This document shows positions 26,256-35,539 of a stretch of DNA of 64,000 bases, one piece after another. The notes beneath the pieces were generated by a model. The model had not been told where the DNA came from, did no database searches, and saw only the letters and a program-made list of their open reading frames with translations. Made by a program: the position numbers and the translations under genes. The number at the start of each line of letters is the position of its first letter. The first letter of the stretch is position 1. The stretch comes from Gammaproteobacteria bacterium (lineage in GTDB: Bacteria > Pseudomonadota > Gammaproteobacteria > Ga0077536): positions 46,818-110,817 of the forward strand of contig JACQWY010000004.1 of NCBI GenBank assembly GCA_016209015.1, read 5' to 3'.

Positions 26256-28163
26256 ATGGCAACAGTGATGAGCGACGACCGCATCCGGGATTTCGATCCC
26301 ATCACCTTCAGCGTCATCCGCAATCGCTTCGAGGCGATCGGCCAGGAGATGACGCTCGCGATGGAGCAGACGGCGTGGACTTCGGTCATCGCGCTCGCCC
26401 GCGACTACTCGTGCATGATCTACGACGCCCACGACAGCGGACCGCGGCAGGTGACGATGGCGGAATGCCTGCCGATCCATTGCAACAGCATCCGCACGCT
26501 GCTCATGGAGGTCGTACGCGTGTTCGCCGACGACATTCACGACGGCGACGTCTTCATGGCGAACGATCCCTATCGCGGCAATACGCATATCCCCGATCTC
26601 GTCACCGCGATGCCGGTGTTCGTCGACGGCGTGCAGGTCTTCTGGACGGTGGCCCGCGGTCATCAGCTCGATTGCGGCGCGGCCGAGGCTTCGAGCATCG
26701 TGCCGGCAGCGCGATCGATCTTCCAGGAAGGGATCGTCATCCCGCCGATCAAGATCATCGATCGCGCGCGCGAGCGGCACGACATCATAGCGCTCTACCT
26801 CGCGAACGTCCGGTATCGCGACGCGCTGCACGGCGACCTCCGCGCGCAGCTCGGCGCGTGCGGCGTCGCGCGCAAGGGGCTCGTCGAGCTCTGCGCGCAG
26901 TACGGCCGTGAAGAAGTGATGCGCTACAGCGACGGGCTCATGGATTACGCGGACCACCGCGCCTCGGAGAGCTTCCGCGCGATCCCGGACGGCGTGTTCG
27001 AGGGCACGACATGGACGGACACGGACGGCAACGGCGCCGTCGACATCCCGATCACCGCGCGCGTCGAGAAGCGCGGCGCCGACATGCGCGTCTACTACGA
27101 CGGCGGCCCGCCCTCGACCGGCTCGTTCAACGGCACGTATGCGGTCATCCAGGCGACGGCGACGATCCCGTTCCTCTACTACATCGACTCCGACATTCCC
27201 CACAACCACGGCGTGCTGAAGCACGTCGTCGCGGACGCACGGCCCGGCAGCATCTGTCTCGGCGTGTGGCCCGCGGCCGTCGGCGGCGCGACGACGAATC
27301 CCGCGGATTCGATGCACGACGTGATCAACGTCGCGATGGCCGCCGCCATCCCCGATCGCGTGCCCGCCGGTTCCTGTCACGCCGGTCACATGCCGAACTT
27401 CTGCGGCATCGACGCGCGCAACGCCAGGGCCTGGGGCTGCATGCTGTTCAACGGCATGGGCGGCGGCGGCGCGGCGAAGGGCGCGGACGGCTGGCCGCTG
27501 ATCGGCACGATCGCCGGCATGGGCGGCCTGACCTCGGCCTCGATCGAGGAAGTGGAGCTGCTATATCCGCTGCGCATCGACTACAACGAAATCACGACCG
27601 ATTCGATGGGCCTCGGCGAGTGGATCGGCGGGCCGGGGCTGCGTACGTGCTACCGGCCGATCGCCGGCAGCATGGAGGCCGTCTCCTTCGGCGGCGGCTC
27701 ACGCAATCCGCCGCACGGTGTCGCCGGCGGTACGCGCAGCCCCGGCGGCGGCATCTACATCGAGCACGCGGACGGCACGCGCACGTTCACCTCGGTCGCC
27801 GGCCAGACGCTCGTGCGTCCCGGGGAGAGCTGGACCTCGTATTCCTCGGGCGGCGGCGGCTGGGGCAATCCCGTGCACCGCGACGCCGAGCTCGTCCGCC
27901 GCAACGTGCGCGACGGCTGGCTGAGCCGCGAGCGGGCGCGCGAAATCTGCGGCGTGGTGCTGAACGACGATTTCGAGATGACGGTGAACGTCGAGGCGAC
28001 GCGGGCGCTGCGTGAAGAGCTCGCGAAAATCGAGCGCCCGCTCGTCGATCCGACGTCGCCCGGCGCCGGCACGTGGATCCCGGAACACCTGCGGCCCGGC
28101 GATCGCTTCATCGAGGCGCCGACGATCGCGGAACACTTCGCGGAGGCTGCAGCTCATGAGTAA
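26256..28163 (+). CDS. hyuB: Hydantoinase B / oxoprolinase family subunit
   Basis: A 635-residue HyuB-type protein, near the usual length. Recognisable segments are FDPITFSVIRNRFEAIGQEMTLAMEQTAWT, DVFMANDPYRGNTHIPDLVTAMPVF, GATTNPADSMHDVINVAM and a C-terminal GGGSRNPPHGVAGGTRSPGG followed by SSGGGGWGNPVHRD. With HyuA it forms an ATP-dependent enzyme opening hydantoin, N-methylhydantoin or 5-oxoproline rings; related pairs act as acetone or acetophenone carboxylases. Its last eight bases overlap the hyuA start, so the subunits are coupled. It is the first gene of an operon of five, controlled by the intergenic operator region. Confidence 0.85.
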   Translation: MATVMSDDRIRDFDPITFSVIRNRFEAIGQEMTLAMEQTAWTSVIALARDYSCMIYDAHDSGPRQVTMAECLPIHCNSIRTLLMEVVRVFADDIHDGDVFMANDPYRGNTHIPDLVTAMPVFVDGVQVFWTVARGHQLDCGAAEASSIVPAARSIFQEGIVIPPIKIIDRARERHDIIALYLANVRYRDALHGDLRAQLGACGVARKGLVELCAQYGREEVMRYSDGLMDYADHRASESFRAIPDGVFEGTTWTDTDGNGAVDIPITARVEKRGADMRVYYDGGPPSTGSFNGTYAVIQATATIPFLYYIDSDIPHNHGVLKHVVADARPGSICLGVWPAAVGGATTNPADSMHDVINVAMAAAIPDRVPAGSCHAGHMPNFCGIDARNARAWGCMLFNGMGGGGAAKGADGWPLIGTIAGMGGLTSASIEEVELLYPLRIDYNEITTDSMGLGEWIGGPGLRTCYRPIAGSMEAVSFGGGSRNPPHGVAGGTRSPGGGIYIEHADGTRTFTSVAGQTLVRPGESWTSYSSGGGGWGNPVHRDAELVRRNVRDGWLSRERAREICGVVLNDDFEMTVNVEATRALREELAKIERPLVDPTSPGAGTWIPEHLRPGDRFIEAPTIAEHFAEAAAHE

Positions 28164-30231
28164 CCGCATCGGCATCGACATCGGCGGCACGTTCACGGAC
28201 GTCGTGCTGCTCCAGGACAGCGGCCGCTTCCTCATCTACAAAGAGGACTCGACGCCCGACGAGCCCCTGCGCGCAATCACGCGCGGTCTCGCCGGCGTCG
28301 CGCGCGAAATCGGCTCGAGCGTCGAGGATCTGCTGCTCGCGACGGACGTGCTCGTGCACGGCCAGACCATGGCGACGAACGCGCTCATCGAACGCACCGG
28401 GCCGACGATCGGGCTGCTCTGCACCGCAGGCTTCCGCGACGTCATCCACATCGGCAAGGGCGGCAAGCCCGAACGCTTCAACGTGCACCTGCCGAAGCCC
28501 GCAGACTTCGTGCCGCGCTATCTGCGGCTCGGCATCCCGGAACGGATCGCCGCCGACGGCAGCCTCGTCAAACCGCTCGACGAGGACGCAGTGCGTGCCG
28601 CCGCGCGCGAGCTCGGCCGCCACGGCGTGAAGGCGATCGCGATCGCCTATCTCTGGTCCGTCGCCGACAATCGCCACGAGCGCCGCAGCGCGGAGATCGT
28701 GCGCGAGGAGCTGCCCGGCGTCGACGTCGTGTGCTCCTCCGATATCCTGCCCGAGATCCGCGAATGGGAACGCACCTCGGCGACGGTGCTGAGCGCCTAC
28801 ATTGCGCCGATGATCAGCGAGTATCTCGCCTCCTTCGAGACGGAGATGCGCGAGCGCCGCCTGCCGCATCGTCCGCTCATCATGCAGGTGAACGGCGGCT
28901 GCGCGGCCGTGCCCGAGCTCCTCGCGCGGCCCGTGAACGCGATCGCCTCGGGCCCGGCCGCCGGTCCCGCCGCGGGCGCGTACTACGCCTCCAACACGAA
29001 AGCGCCGGGCCGCCTCATCGTCGTCGACATGGGCGGCACGAGCTTCGATGTCTGTCTGCTCCGCGACGGCGAGCCCGTGATGTCGACGGCGATCAAGGTC
29101 GCGGATCAGCCGATCGGCGTGAACGGCGTCGAGGTGCTGTCGGTCGGCGCGGGCGGCGGCTCGATCGCCTGGATCGACAGCGGCCGCTCGCTGCGCGTCG
29201 GACCGCGCAGTGCGGGTTCGCAGCCGGGGCCGGCGTGCTACGGCCGCGGCGGCAGGGAACCGACCGTGACCGACGCGAATCTCGCGACGGGGCGGATGTC
29301 CTCGAACGCGTTCCTCGGCGGCCGGCGCGCGCTCGACGCGACGCGCGCGAGTATCGCCATCCGCCAGTACGTCGCCGAGCCGCTCGGACTCGACGTCGAC
29401 ACCGCGGCCGCGGGCATCATCACGATCGTGAACGCGAACATGGCGATGGCGATCCGCGCCGTGTCGATCGAGCGCGGCATCGACCCGCGCGACTACGTGA
29501 TGGTCGCGGGCGGCGGCGCGGGCGGACTGCATGCCGCGGAGCTCGCGCGCATGCTCGGCATTGCGGAGGTGCTCGTCCCGCGCTCGGCCGGCGGCCTCTG
29601 CGCGTTCGGCATGGCGGTCACGCCCGTGCGTCACGATTACGTGCGGCTCCTGCACGGCCACACGAACGCGCCGCGCTACCCGGGCGGCATCACCGCGGTA
29701 TTCGACGACATGCAGGCCGAAGCGACGCGTCAGCTCGAGGCCGACGGCTTCGCGCGCGAGGAGATGCGCTTCGTGCGCCACGTCGAAGGGCGGTATCCGG
29801 GCCAGGTCCACAACCTCACGGTGCAGCTCCCGCCGGGACCGATCGACGCCGCATTGCTGCGCGCGCTGGAAGCCGTCTTCCACGACGAGCACGAGCGGCG
29901 CTTCACGTATGCGATGCGCGATCAGCCCGTCGAATGCCTGCACTGGCGCCTCGCCGCGACCGGCAACCGTCCCGCGCCACGCGGCCGGCTCGGGCGCGAA
30001 GGCGGCGGCACGGCGAAGCCCGGCGCACGGCGTCCGGCGTACATGGCGACGGTGAACACGCAGGTCCTGACGGACGTCTACGACGGCGAGACGCTCGCCG
30101 CGGGCGATCGTCTGAACGGTCCGGCGATCGTCGAGTTCCCGACGACGACCGTCGTCGTCAATCCCGGCGACACGCTCACCGTGCAGGCCGACGGCAGCTC
30201 GCTGCTCGGCATCGGCGCCGTCACCCACTGA
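28156..30231 (+). CDS. hyuA: Hydantoinase A / oxoprolinase family subunit
   Basis: A 691-residue ASKHA-fold ATPase subunit. Phosphate-binding loops are clear: [16 protein letters not shown] at the N-terminus and [16 protein letters not shown] mid-protein. Family segments [28 protein letters not shown] and [34 protein letters not shown] are also present. It should phosphorylate or activate the ring substrate with ATP and work with HyuB. Start ATG at 28156 lies within the hyuB 3' end. The aminotransferase begins 26 bases after its stop with an AGGAGG-like site, continuing the operon. Confidence 0.85.
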   Translation: MSNRIGIDIGGTFTDVVLLQDSGRFLIYKEDSTPDEPLRAITRGLAGVAREIGSSVEDLLLATDVLVHGQTMATNALIERTGPTIGLLCTAGFRDVIHIGKGGKPERFNVHLPKPADFVPRYLRLGIPERIAADGSLVKPLDEDAVRAAARELGRHGVKAIAIAYLWSVADNRHERRSAEIVREELPGVDVVCSSDILPEIREWERTSATVLSAYIAPMISEYLASFETEMRERRLPHRPLIMQVNGGCAAVPELLARPVNAIASGPAAGPAAGAYYASNTKAPGRLIVVDMGGTSFDVCLLRDGEPVMSTAIKVADQPIGVNGVEVLSVGAGGGSIAWIDSGRSLRVGPRSAGSQPGPACYGRGGREPTVTDANLATGRMSSNAFLGGRRALDATRASIAIRQYVAEPLGLDVDTAAAGIITIVNANMAMAIRAVSIERGIDPRDYVMVAGGGAGGLHAAELARMLGIAEVLVPRSAGGLCAFGMAVTPVRHDYVRLLHGHTNAPRYPGGITAVFDDMQAEATRQLEADGFAREEMRFVRHVEGRYPGQVHNLTVQLPPGPIDAALLRALEAVFHDEHERRFTYAMRDQPVECLHWRLAATGNRPAPRGRLGREGGGTAKPGARRPAYMATVNTQVLTDVYDGETLAAGDRLNGPAIVEFPTTTVVVNPGDTLTVQADGSSLLGIGAVTH

Positions 30232-30257
30232 AACGCCCGCGCGGCGAGGAGGCGATC

Positions 30258-31634
30258 ATGCAAAGCGATCTCCACGGCATGGACGTCGCGGCTCATCTGC
30301 ATCCGTACACGAACTTCGCGGATCACGCCGAGCGCGGTCCGCTCATCATGGACGGCGCGTCGGGCGTGCGCGTCCGCGACACGGAGGGACGCGAATACAT
30401 CGACGCGATGGCGGGCCTGTGGTGCTGCGACGTCGGTTACGGACGGCAGGAGATCGCGGATGCCATCGCCGCGCAGGCGAAGCAGCTCTCGTTCTTCCAT
30501 TCCTTCTTCGGGATGGCGACGGAGCCGACGATCCGCCTCGCCGATCGTCTGAAGCAGCTCATGCCCTGGCCGATTGCGCGGGTTTTCTTCGGTCTGTCCG
30601 GGTCGGACGCGAACGACACGCAGGTGAAGCTCGTCTGGCTCTACAACACGCTGCGCGGCCAGCCGCGCAAGACGAAGATCATCTCCCGCCAGATGGCTTA
30701 TCACGGCATCACGCTCGGCGCGTCGAGCATGACGGGGCTCACGCCCGTGCACGCGCACATGAATCTGCCGCTGCCCGGCTTCCTGCATCTGACGGCGCCT
30801 CACCATTACCGCTACGCCGCGCCCGGCGAGAGCGAGACCGCGTTCCGCGATCGCCTCGTCGCCGAGCTCGAAGCGACGATCGCACGCGAAGGCGCGGAGA
30901 CGATCGGCGCGTTCGTCGCGGAGCCCGTGATGGGCGCGGGCGGCGTCATCGTGCCGCCCGCCGGCTACTTCCCCGCGCTGCAGGACGTGCTCCGGCGCCA
31001 CGACATCCTCTTCATCGCGGACGAAGTCATCTGCGGCTTCGGGCGTCTCGGGCGGCCGTGGGGCAGTCAGGCGCTCGGCATCGAGCCCGATCTCGTGACG
31101 ATCGCGAAGGGGCTCACGAGCGGTTACGCGCCGCTCGCCGCCTCGCTCATCTCCGAGCGCGTCTGGTCGGTGCTCGCCGCGCACGAGGCCGAGCTCCCGC
31201 AGTGGAATCATGGTCAGACGTACAGCGGTCATCCCGTCTGCACGGCGGCGGCGAACGCGAACCTCGACATCATGGAACGCGAGGGCCTCTTCGAGCGCGC
31301 CGCGCACCAGGGCGAGTACCTGCAGCGCCGGCTGCGCGAGACGTTCGCGGATCATCCGCACGTCGGCGAGGTGCGCGGGCTCGGCCTCATCGCCGCCCTC
31401 GAGGTCGTGCGCGATCGCGACAGCCGCGGCACGTTCGCCCCGGAGTACAAGCTGCCGTTCCGGATCTTCCGGCGCCTGCTCGACAAGGGCGTGATCGCCC
31501 GCGCGGTCGGTGTCTCCGGCATCGCGATGTGCCCGCCCTACGTCGTCGAAGAGGCGGACATCGAAGCCATCATCGACGCCATCCACGAAACGATCGACGA
31601 GCTCGTGCCGGCGGCACTGCGCGCGTCGCACTGA
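30258..31634 (+). CDS. Class III PLP-dependent aminotransferase
   Basis: A 458-residue omega-amino-acid/diamine-type transaminase. It has the full set of class III motifs: [24 protein letters not shown], the [16 protein letters not shown] phosphate-binding region, the [15 protein letters not shown] strand with Asp255, and [13 protein letters not shown] with the PLP lysine Lys284. It follows AGGAGG at 10 bases. Members move amino groups from omega-amino acids, putrescine or taurine to pyruvate or 2-oxoglutarate. In this operon it probably acts on the ring-opened or deaminated product of the hydantoinase and flavoenzyme steps. Confidence 0.88.
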   Translation: MQSDLHGMDVAAHLHPYTNFADHAERGPLIMDGASGVRVRDTEGREYIDAMAGLWCCDVGYGRQEIADAIAAQAKQLSFFHSFFGMATEPTIRLADRLKQLMPWPIARVFFGLSGSDANDTQVKLVWLYNTLRGQPRKTKIISRQMAYHGITLGASSMTGLTPVHAHMNLPLPGFLHLTAPHHYRYAAPGESETAFRDRLVAELEATIAREGAETIGAFVAEPVMGAGGVIVPPAGYFPALQDVLRRHDILFIADEVICGFGRLGRPWGSQALGIEPDLVTIAKGLTSGYAPLAASLISERVWSVLAAHEAELPQWNHGQTYSGHPVCTAAANANLDIMEREGLFERAAHQGEYLQRRLRETFADHPHVGEVRGLGLIAALEVVRDRDSRGTFAPEYKLPFRIFRRLLDKGVIARAVGVSGIAMCPPYVVEEADIEAIIDAIHETIDELVPAALRASH

Positions 31635-31651
31635 CGCGAAAGGGGGAGACG

Positions 31652-31993
31652 ATGAGCAGCACGATCAAGGTCGTCGACGTGAAGGACGCCGAGGTCTACG
31701 AGGATGCGACGGTCGTCAGCCGGCGCGTCGTGCGCAAGGTCCACGGCGCGCAGGGCATGTCGTTCAACGTGACGACGCTGAAGGAGGGCTATCACGACGC
31801 CGCGGTGACCTATCCCGGGCACGACGAGATCGTCTATGTGCTGAGCGGCACGGTGGAGCTCACGATCGCCGGCGAATCGCGCGTCGTCGGCCCGGGCACG
31901 GCGATCTACGTGCCGCGCGGCCAGACCTACGGCTACAAGGTGCTGAGCGGTCCGAACGAAGTGATCGCGACGTTCACGCCGGCGCGCTTCTAG
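31652..31993 (+). CDS. Small cupin-domain protein
   Basis: A 113-residue single-cupin protein. The core reads MSFNVTTLKEGYHDAAVTYPGHDEIVYVLSGTVELTIAGESRVVGPGTAIYVPRGQTYGY, with a reduced metal set: the His-rich first motif is partly kept (H in GYHD and PGHDE) and the second motif is GPGTAIYVPRGQTY, without the usual histidine. It follows AGGGGGAG and lies between the aminotransferase and the TMADH-like gene in the operon. It may bind or isomerise a pathway intermediate. The function is not identifiable. Confidence 0.7.
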   Translation: MSSTIKVVDVKDAEVYEDATVVSRRVVRKVHGAQGMSFNVTTLKEGYHDAAVTYPGHDEIVYVLSGTVELTIAGESRVVGPGTAIYVPRGQTYGYKVLSGPNEVIATFTPARF

Positions 31994-32000
31994 GACCGCG

Positions 32001-33989
32001 ATGAGCGCTCCGGGCGCCCGCGCCGACGGGCCGGCCTTTCCGCATCTCGCCGCGCCGTTCGCGATCCGCGGCATCCCGTTCCGCAATCGCGTCTTCTCTT
32101 CCGGTCACCAGACGCTGCTCGCCCGCCAGGGCCGGGTGACGGACGCGATGATCGCCTATCACGCGGCGCGCGCCCGCGGTGGAGCCGCCCTCATCGTGAC
32201 CGAAGCGATTTCCGCGCACGAGACCGCGTACTTCAACGAGTTCACGCCTTCGGGCTTCCTCGACGACTGCATTCCGGGCTTCCGCCGTCTCGCTGACGCC
32301 GTGCATTCCGCAGGCTGCCGGCTCGTCGGGCAGCTCTTCCACCCGGGCGCCGAGGTCGCGGGCGTGCTCGAGGACGGTTCGCGGCCCACGGCCTGGGCGC
32401 CTTCGCTCCATCAGCAGGAACGCTATCTCGTGATGGCGCGGCCGATGCCGAAGACGCTCGTGAGGTCCGTCATCGCGGGCTATGCGGCGACGGCGTCGCG
32501 GCTCGTCACGGCCGGCCTCGATGGCGTCGAGGTGCTCGCGAGTCACGGCTATCTGCCGATCCAGTTCTGCGATCCGCGCACGAACCAGCGCACGGACGAA
32601 TACGGCGGCAGCTTCGAGAACCGCATGCGCTTCCTCGAAGAAGTGCACGACGAGACGCGCGCGCGCATCGGCGAGGCGACACTGCTCGGCCTGCGCATCT
32701 CCGCCGACGATCTCGCGGCCGACGGTTTCACCGAGCCCGAAGTGCTCGAAGTCCTGCAGGCGCTCGACCGTGCCGGTCGCTTCGACTACTTCAACGTCAC
32801 CGTCGGCACCTCGGGCACGGTGCAGGGCGCGGTCCACATCGTGGCCCCGATGTCGTTCGCGCCGGCCTACGTCGCGCCCTATGCGGCGCGGGTGAAGCGT
32901 GCCGTCGCGCGTCCCGTGCTCGTGACCGGCCGCTTCAATCAGCCGCAGGACGCGGAAAAGGCGCTCGCCGCGGGCGTCGCCGACATGATCGGCATGACGC
33001 GGGCGCAGATCTGCGATCCCGATCTGGTGACCAAGGCGCTCGGCGGCGAGGCCGAGCACATCCGCGCCTGCATCGCCTGCAATCAGGCCTGCATCGGTCA
33101 CTATGCGATGGGGGTTCCGATTTCCTGCATCCAGCATCCCGAGACCGGGCGCGAGCTCGAGTACGGCCGGCTCGTCCCGGCTGCGCAGCCGCGGCGCGTG
33201 ATGATCGTCGGCGGCGGGCCGGCGGGCCTCAAGGCCGCGGCCGTCGCCGCTGCGCGCGGCCATCGCGTGACGCTGCACGAGAAAGCGTCACGCCTCGGCG
33301 GCCAGGCCCTGCTCGCGCAGCTCCTGCCGGAGCGCGCGGAGTTCGGCGGCATCGTGCAGAACCTCGAACGCGAGGCGCGCGCCGCGGGCGCGGCGATCGA
33401 GCTCGGCGTGGAAATCGGTTACGCGCAGATCCTCGCCGCGGATCCCGACGTCGTCGTCCTCGCGACCGGTGCCGTGCCCTACGCGCCGCCGCACGAGCTG
33501 AGCGGCAGCGCGCACGTCGTGGATGCCTGGAGCGTCATCCGCGATGAAGCGCGCTGCGGCAGCCGCGTCGTCGTCGCCGACTGGCGCGGCGACTGGGTCG
33601 GCGTCGGCATCGCCTTGAAGCTCGTGCGCGCGGGCCATCACGTGCGGCTCGCCACCGTCGCGAACTGCATCGGCGTGAACCTCCAGTACTACACGCGCGA
33701 TCCCCTGATCGCCGAGCTCGATCGGCTCGGCGTCGTCGCGACCCACTACGCGCGCTTCGCGGGCGCGGACGAGAACACGGCGTATTTCATCCACGCGAGC
33801 GGCGGCCACGCCATCGAGCTGCCGGATACCGACACCGTGGTGCTGTGCTACGGCCACCGCAGCGAGATGCTGCTCGCCGAGCAGCTCGAGGACTGGACGG
33901 GCGAAGTGCACTCCATCGGCGATGCGCTCGCGCCGCGGACGGCCGAGGAGGCGGTGCTCGAGGGGCTGAAGATCGCGGCGAAGATCTGA
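32001..33989 (+). CDS. NADH:flavin oxidoreductase/trimethylamine dehydrogenase-like Fe-S flavoprotein
   Basis: A 662-residue enzyme of the 2,4-dienoyl-CoA reductase/TMADH family. The N-terminal TIM barrel (Old Yellow Enzyme-like, residues ~15-345) includes LITSHGYLPIQF-type and RTDEYGGSFENRMRF segments. A [4Fe-4S] motif follows with Cys357, Cys360, Cys364 and Cys376 (C-x2-C-x3-C-x11-C). The C-terminal half is an NAD(P)/FAD domain beginning VMIVGGGPAGLKAA at ~400. It begins seven bases after the cupin stop. N-demethylation of a methylated amine or amino acid fits the neighbouring oxidase and hydantoinase; reduction of an enone is the alternative. Confidence 0.85.
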   Translation: MSAPGARADGPAFPHLAAPFAIRGIPFRNRVFSSGHQTLLARQGRVTDAMIAYHAARARGGAALIVTEAISAHETAYFNEFTPSGFLDDCIPGFRRLADAVHSAGCRLVGQLFHPGAEVAGVLEDGSRPTAWAPSLHQQERYLVMARPMPKTLVRSVIAGYAATASRLVTAGLDGVEVLASHGYLPIQFCDPRTNQRTDEYGGSFENRMRFLEEVHDETRARIGEATLLGLRISADDLAADGFTEPEVLEVLQALDRAGRFDYFNVTVGTSGTVQGAVHIVAPMSFAPAYVAPYAARVKRAVARPVLVTGRFNQPQDAEKALAAGVADMIGMTRAQICDPDLVTKALGGEAEHIRACIACNQACIGHYAMGVPISCIQHPETGRELEYGRLVPAAQPRRVMIVGGGPAGLKAAAVAAARGHRVTLHEKASRLGGQALLAQLLPERAEFGGIVQNLEREARAAGAAIELGVEIGYAQILAADPDVVVLATGAVPYAPPHELSGSAHVVDAWSVIRDEARCGSRVVVADWRGDWVGVGIALKLVRAGHHVRLATVANCIGVNLQYYTRDPLIAELDRLGVVATHYARFAGADENTAYFIHASGGHAIELPDTDTVVLCYGHRSEMLLAEQLEDWTGEVHSIGDALAPRTAEEAVLEGLKIAAKI

Positions 33990-34098
33990 AGGGTGCGTCC
34001 CGGGGCGCCGGAACAAACGACCGGCCCGCGGCGAACGGGCGACAGCGCGGCGGGAAGTAGCTGCCCCGGCCGCACCAACCGGGGCGCGCTCGAAAGTT

Positions 34099-34118
34099 GC
34101 CGGCCCAAAAGCGCCGGC
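34099..34118. terminator. Weak hairpin between convergent operons
   Basis: GCCGGC arms around an 8-base A-rich loop, in the 288-base gap between the TMADH-like gene and the minus-strand glycosidase. Only a TT follows. The rest of this gap (33990-34277) shows no gene. Confidence 0.3.
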
Positions 34119-34277
34119 TTGCTCAGGATACCGAGCCGGCGTTCCGTGGCTGTAGGACAGTCGGCTGATTGATTCTGCCCGCCGGCGAACGGCGAGGGCC
34201 TGCGCAGCGCCGTCGGTGAAACCACACGGCATCCCCGCCTGCGCCGCAGGAAGCGCTGAAGTCGTTCAGAGCGTTCC

Positions 34278-35468
34278 TCAGAACGGCGACCTGAATTCGT
34301 CGTTCATCACCGCGGCATGGGCGAGCAGAAAGCCCGCCGCGTTCCACGACTGCGCCGCCATGCCGCGCGTGCGGCCGCTCGTGCCGTGCAGCCATTCGCT
34401 GAAGCGCCAGCGACCAAGGCGATTCGCCTGGGCGAGCTTCACGAGCTCCGCTGCCGCGGCTGCACGACCGTGCAGACGGGCGACTGCGAGGATCCAGAAC
34501 GCGCCGGCGAAGGGCCAGATCCCGCCGTTGTGGTATTGCCATGGCAGGTTCTGCCGATGGCGCAGCATGTAGGGCCGCCAGCGCTCGTCCGCGCGTGTGA
34601 TGGGCGCAACCACGACGCGCACGGGATACGGGCGGTGCACACCGGCCGCGCACAGCGCCGCGAGGATGCGTCGGCTGCGCGCGGCGTCGCTGACGCCGCA
34701 GAGCACGGCCAGCACGTTGCCGAGCACGTCTCCCTCGATGCCGCAGCTCGCGAGATTCAGGTAGCTCAGGTAGAGATCGCCGCCGCGCGCGTCGATCGGC
34801 ACGGCCTCACGCAGCAGACGCATCCGGCGGTCATCCGGCTCCGGCGCGCCGCCCGGATCGAGCAGCGCTGCGAAGCGCGTGCGGGTGTGTGCGCCGCCCG
34901 CCACCCGATAACGTCGCTTCACGCGGTACCACAGGGCGTTCGTGTAGGCCACGACGCCGGCGCGCGGCATGATGTCGGCCCAATCGGCGGCCTCCGGCTG
35001 CACGATGAGATGCAGGTGCGGATGCTCCTGGGCGCGCAGCCAGTTCACCGCGCGGGCAATCCGAACCTGCAGGCGCTCGCGCAGGCCCGGATGCGCGCTC
35101 ACGTCGAGGTAGTCGACGGCCAGCAGCCACCACAGGCTCGCATCCACGCAGCCGAGGTACCAGAAATCGGCTTCCGCACGGCCCGCACTGACATAGTTCG
35201 GCAACTGACCGTTCGGAGCCTGCCGGGCCGCGAGGCTCAGCAGGCCGCGTGCCGCCCGGCGCTGCAGACTGCGCACGCCCGAGGCCGCCATGCCGAGCGC
35301 GCAGATCGCGGCATCGCGCGCGAACACCGAGTCGTAATGACGGGCGCGTGCGGCGGCGCCCGGCGTCGCGGCGAGCAGGCCGGCCGGGGTGTCGTTGCGG
35401 TGGAGTAGCTCGATGGCGCGTGTGCGACACGCGTCGACGAGGCGGCGATCGGCGTCGGCAAGCGGCAT
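34278..35468 (-). CDS. (alpha/alpha)6-barrel glycosidase, amylo-alpha-1,6-glucosidase/GH100-like
   Basis: A 396-residue cytoplasmic protein with no signal peptide. Motifs fit (alpha/alpha)6 glycosidases of the AGL/GH100 type: YDSVFARDAAICALGMA, GCVDASLWWLLAVDYL, EAADWADIMPRAGVVAYTNALWY, QYHNGGIWPFAGAFWILAVAR and the C-terminal EWLHGTSGRTRGMAAQSWNAAGFLLAH. It is the last gene of the alpha-glucan/trehalose operon, 71 bases after malQ/treY. That context favours action on glucan branches or a short alpha-glucoside over invertase activity, but the substrate is not certain. A longer upstream in-frame extension is antisense-like and is excluded. Confidence 0.7.
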   Translation of the reverse strand: MPLADADRRLVDACRTRAIELLHRNDTPAGLLAATPGAAARARHYDSVFARDAAICALGMAASGVRSLQRRAARGLLSLAARQAPNGQLPNYVSAGRAEADFWYLGCVDASLWWLLAVDYLDVSAHPGLRERLQVRIARAVNWLRAQEHPHLHLIVQPEAADWADIMPRAGVVAYTNALWYRVKRRYRVAGGAHTRTRFAALLDPGGAPEPDDRRMRLLREAVPIDARGGDLYLSYLNLASCGIEGDVLGNVLAVLCGVSDAARSRRILAALCAAGVHRPYPVRVVVAPITRADERWRPYMLRHRQNLPWQYHNGGIWPFAGAFWILAVARLHGRAAAAAELVKLAQANRLGRWRFSEWLHGTSGRTRGMAAQSWNAAGFLLAHAAVMNDEFRSPF

Positions 35469-35539
35469 GTCGGTTATCCAAGCAGGGGACCGGGCGCGGG
35501 TCAACAGTACAGGCACGCCAGCCGCGTGCCGGCGCCGGC

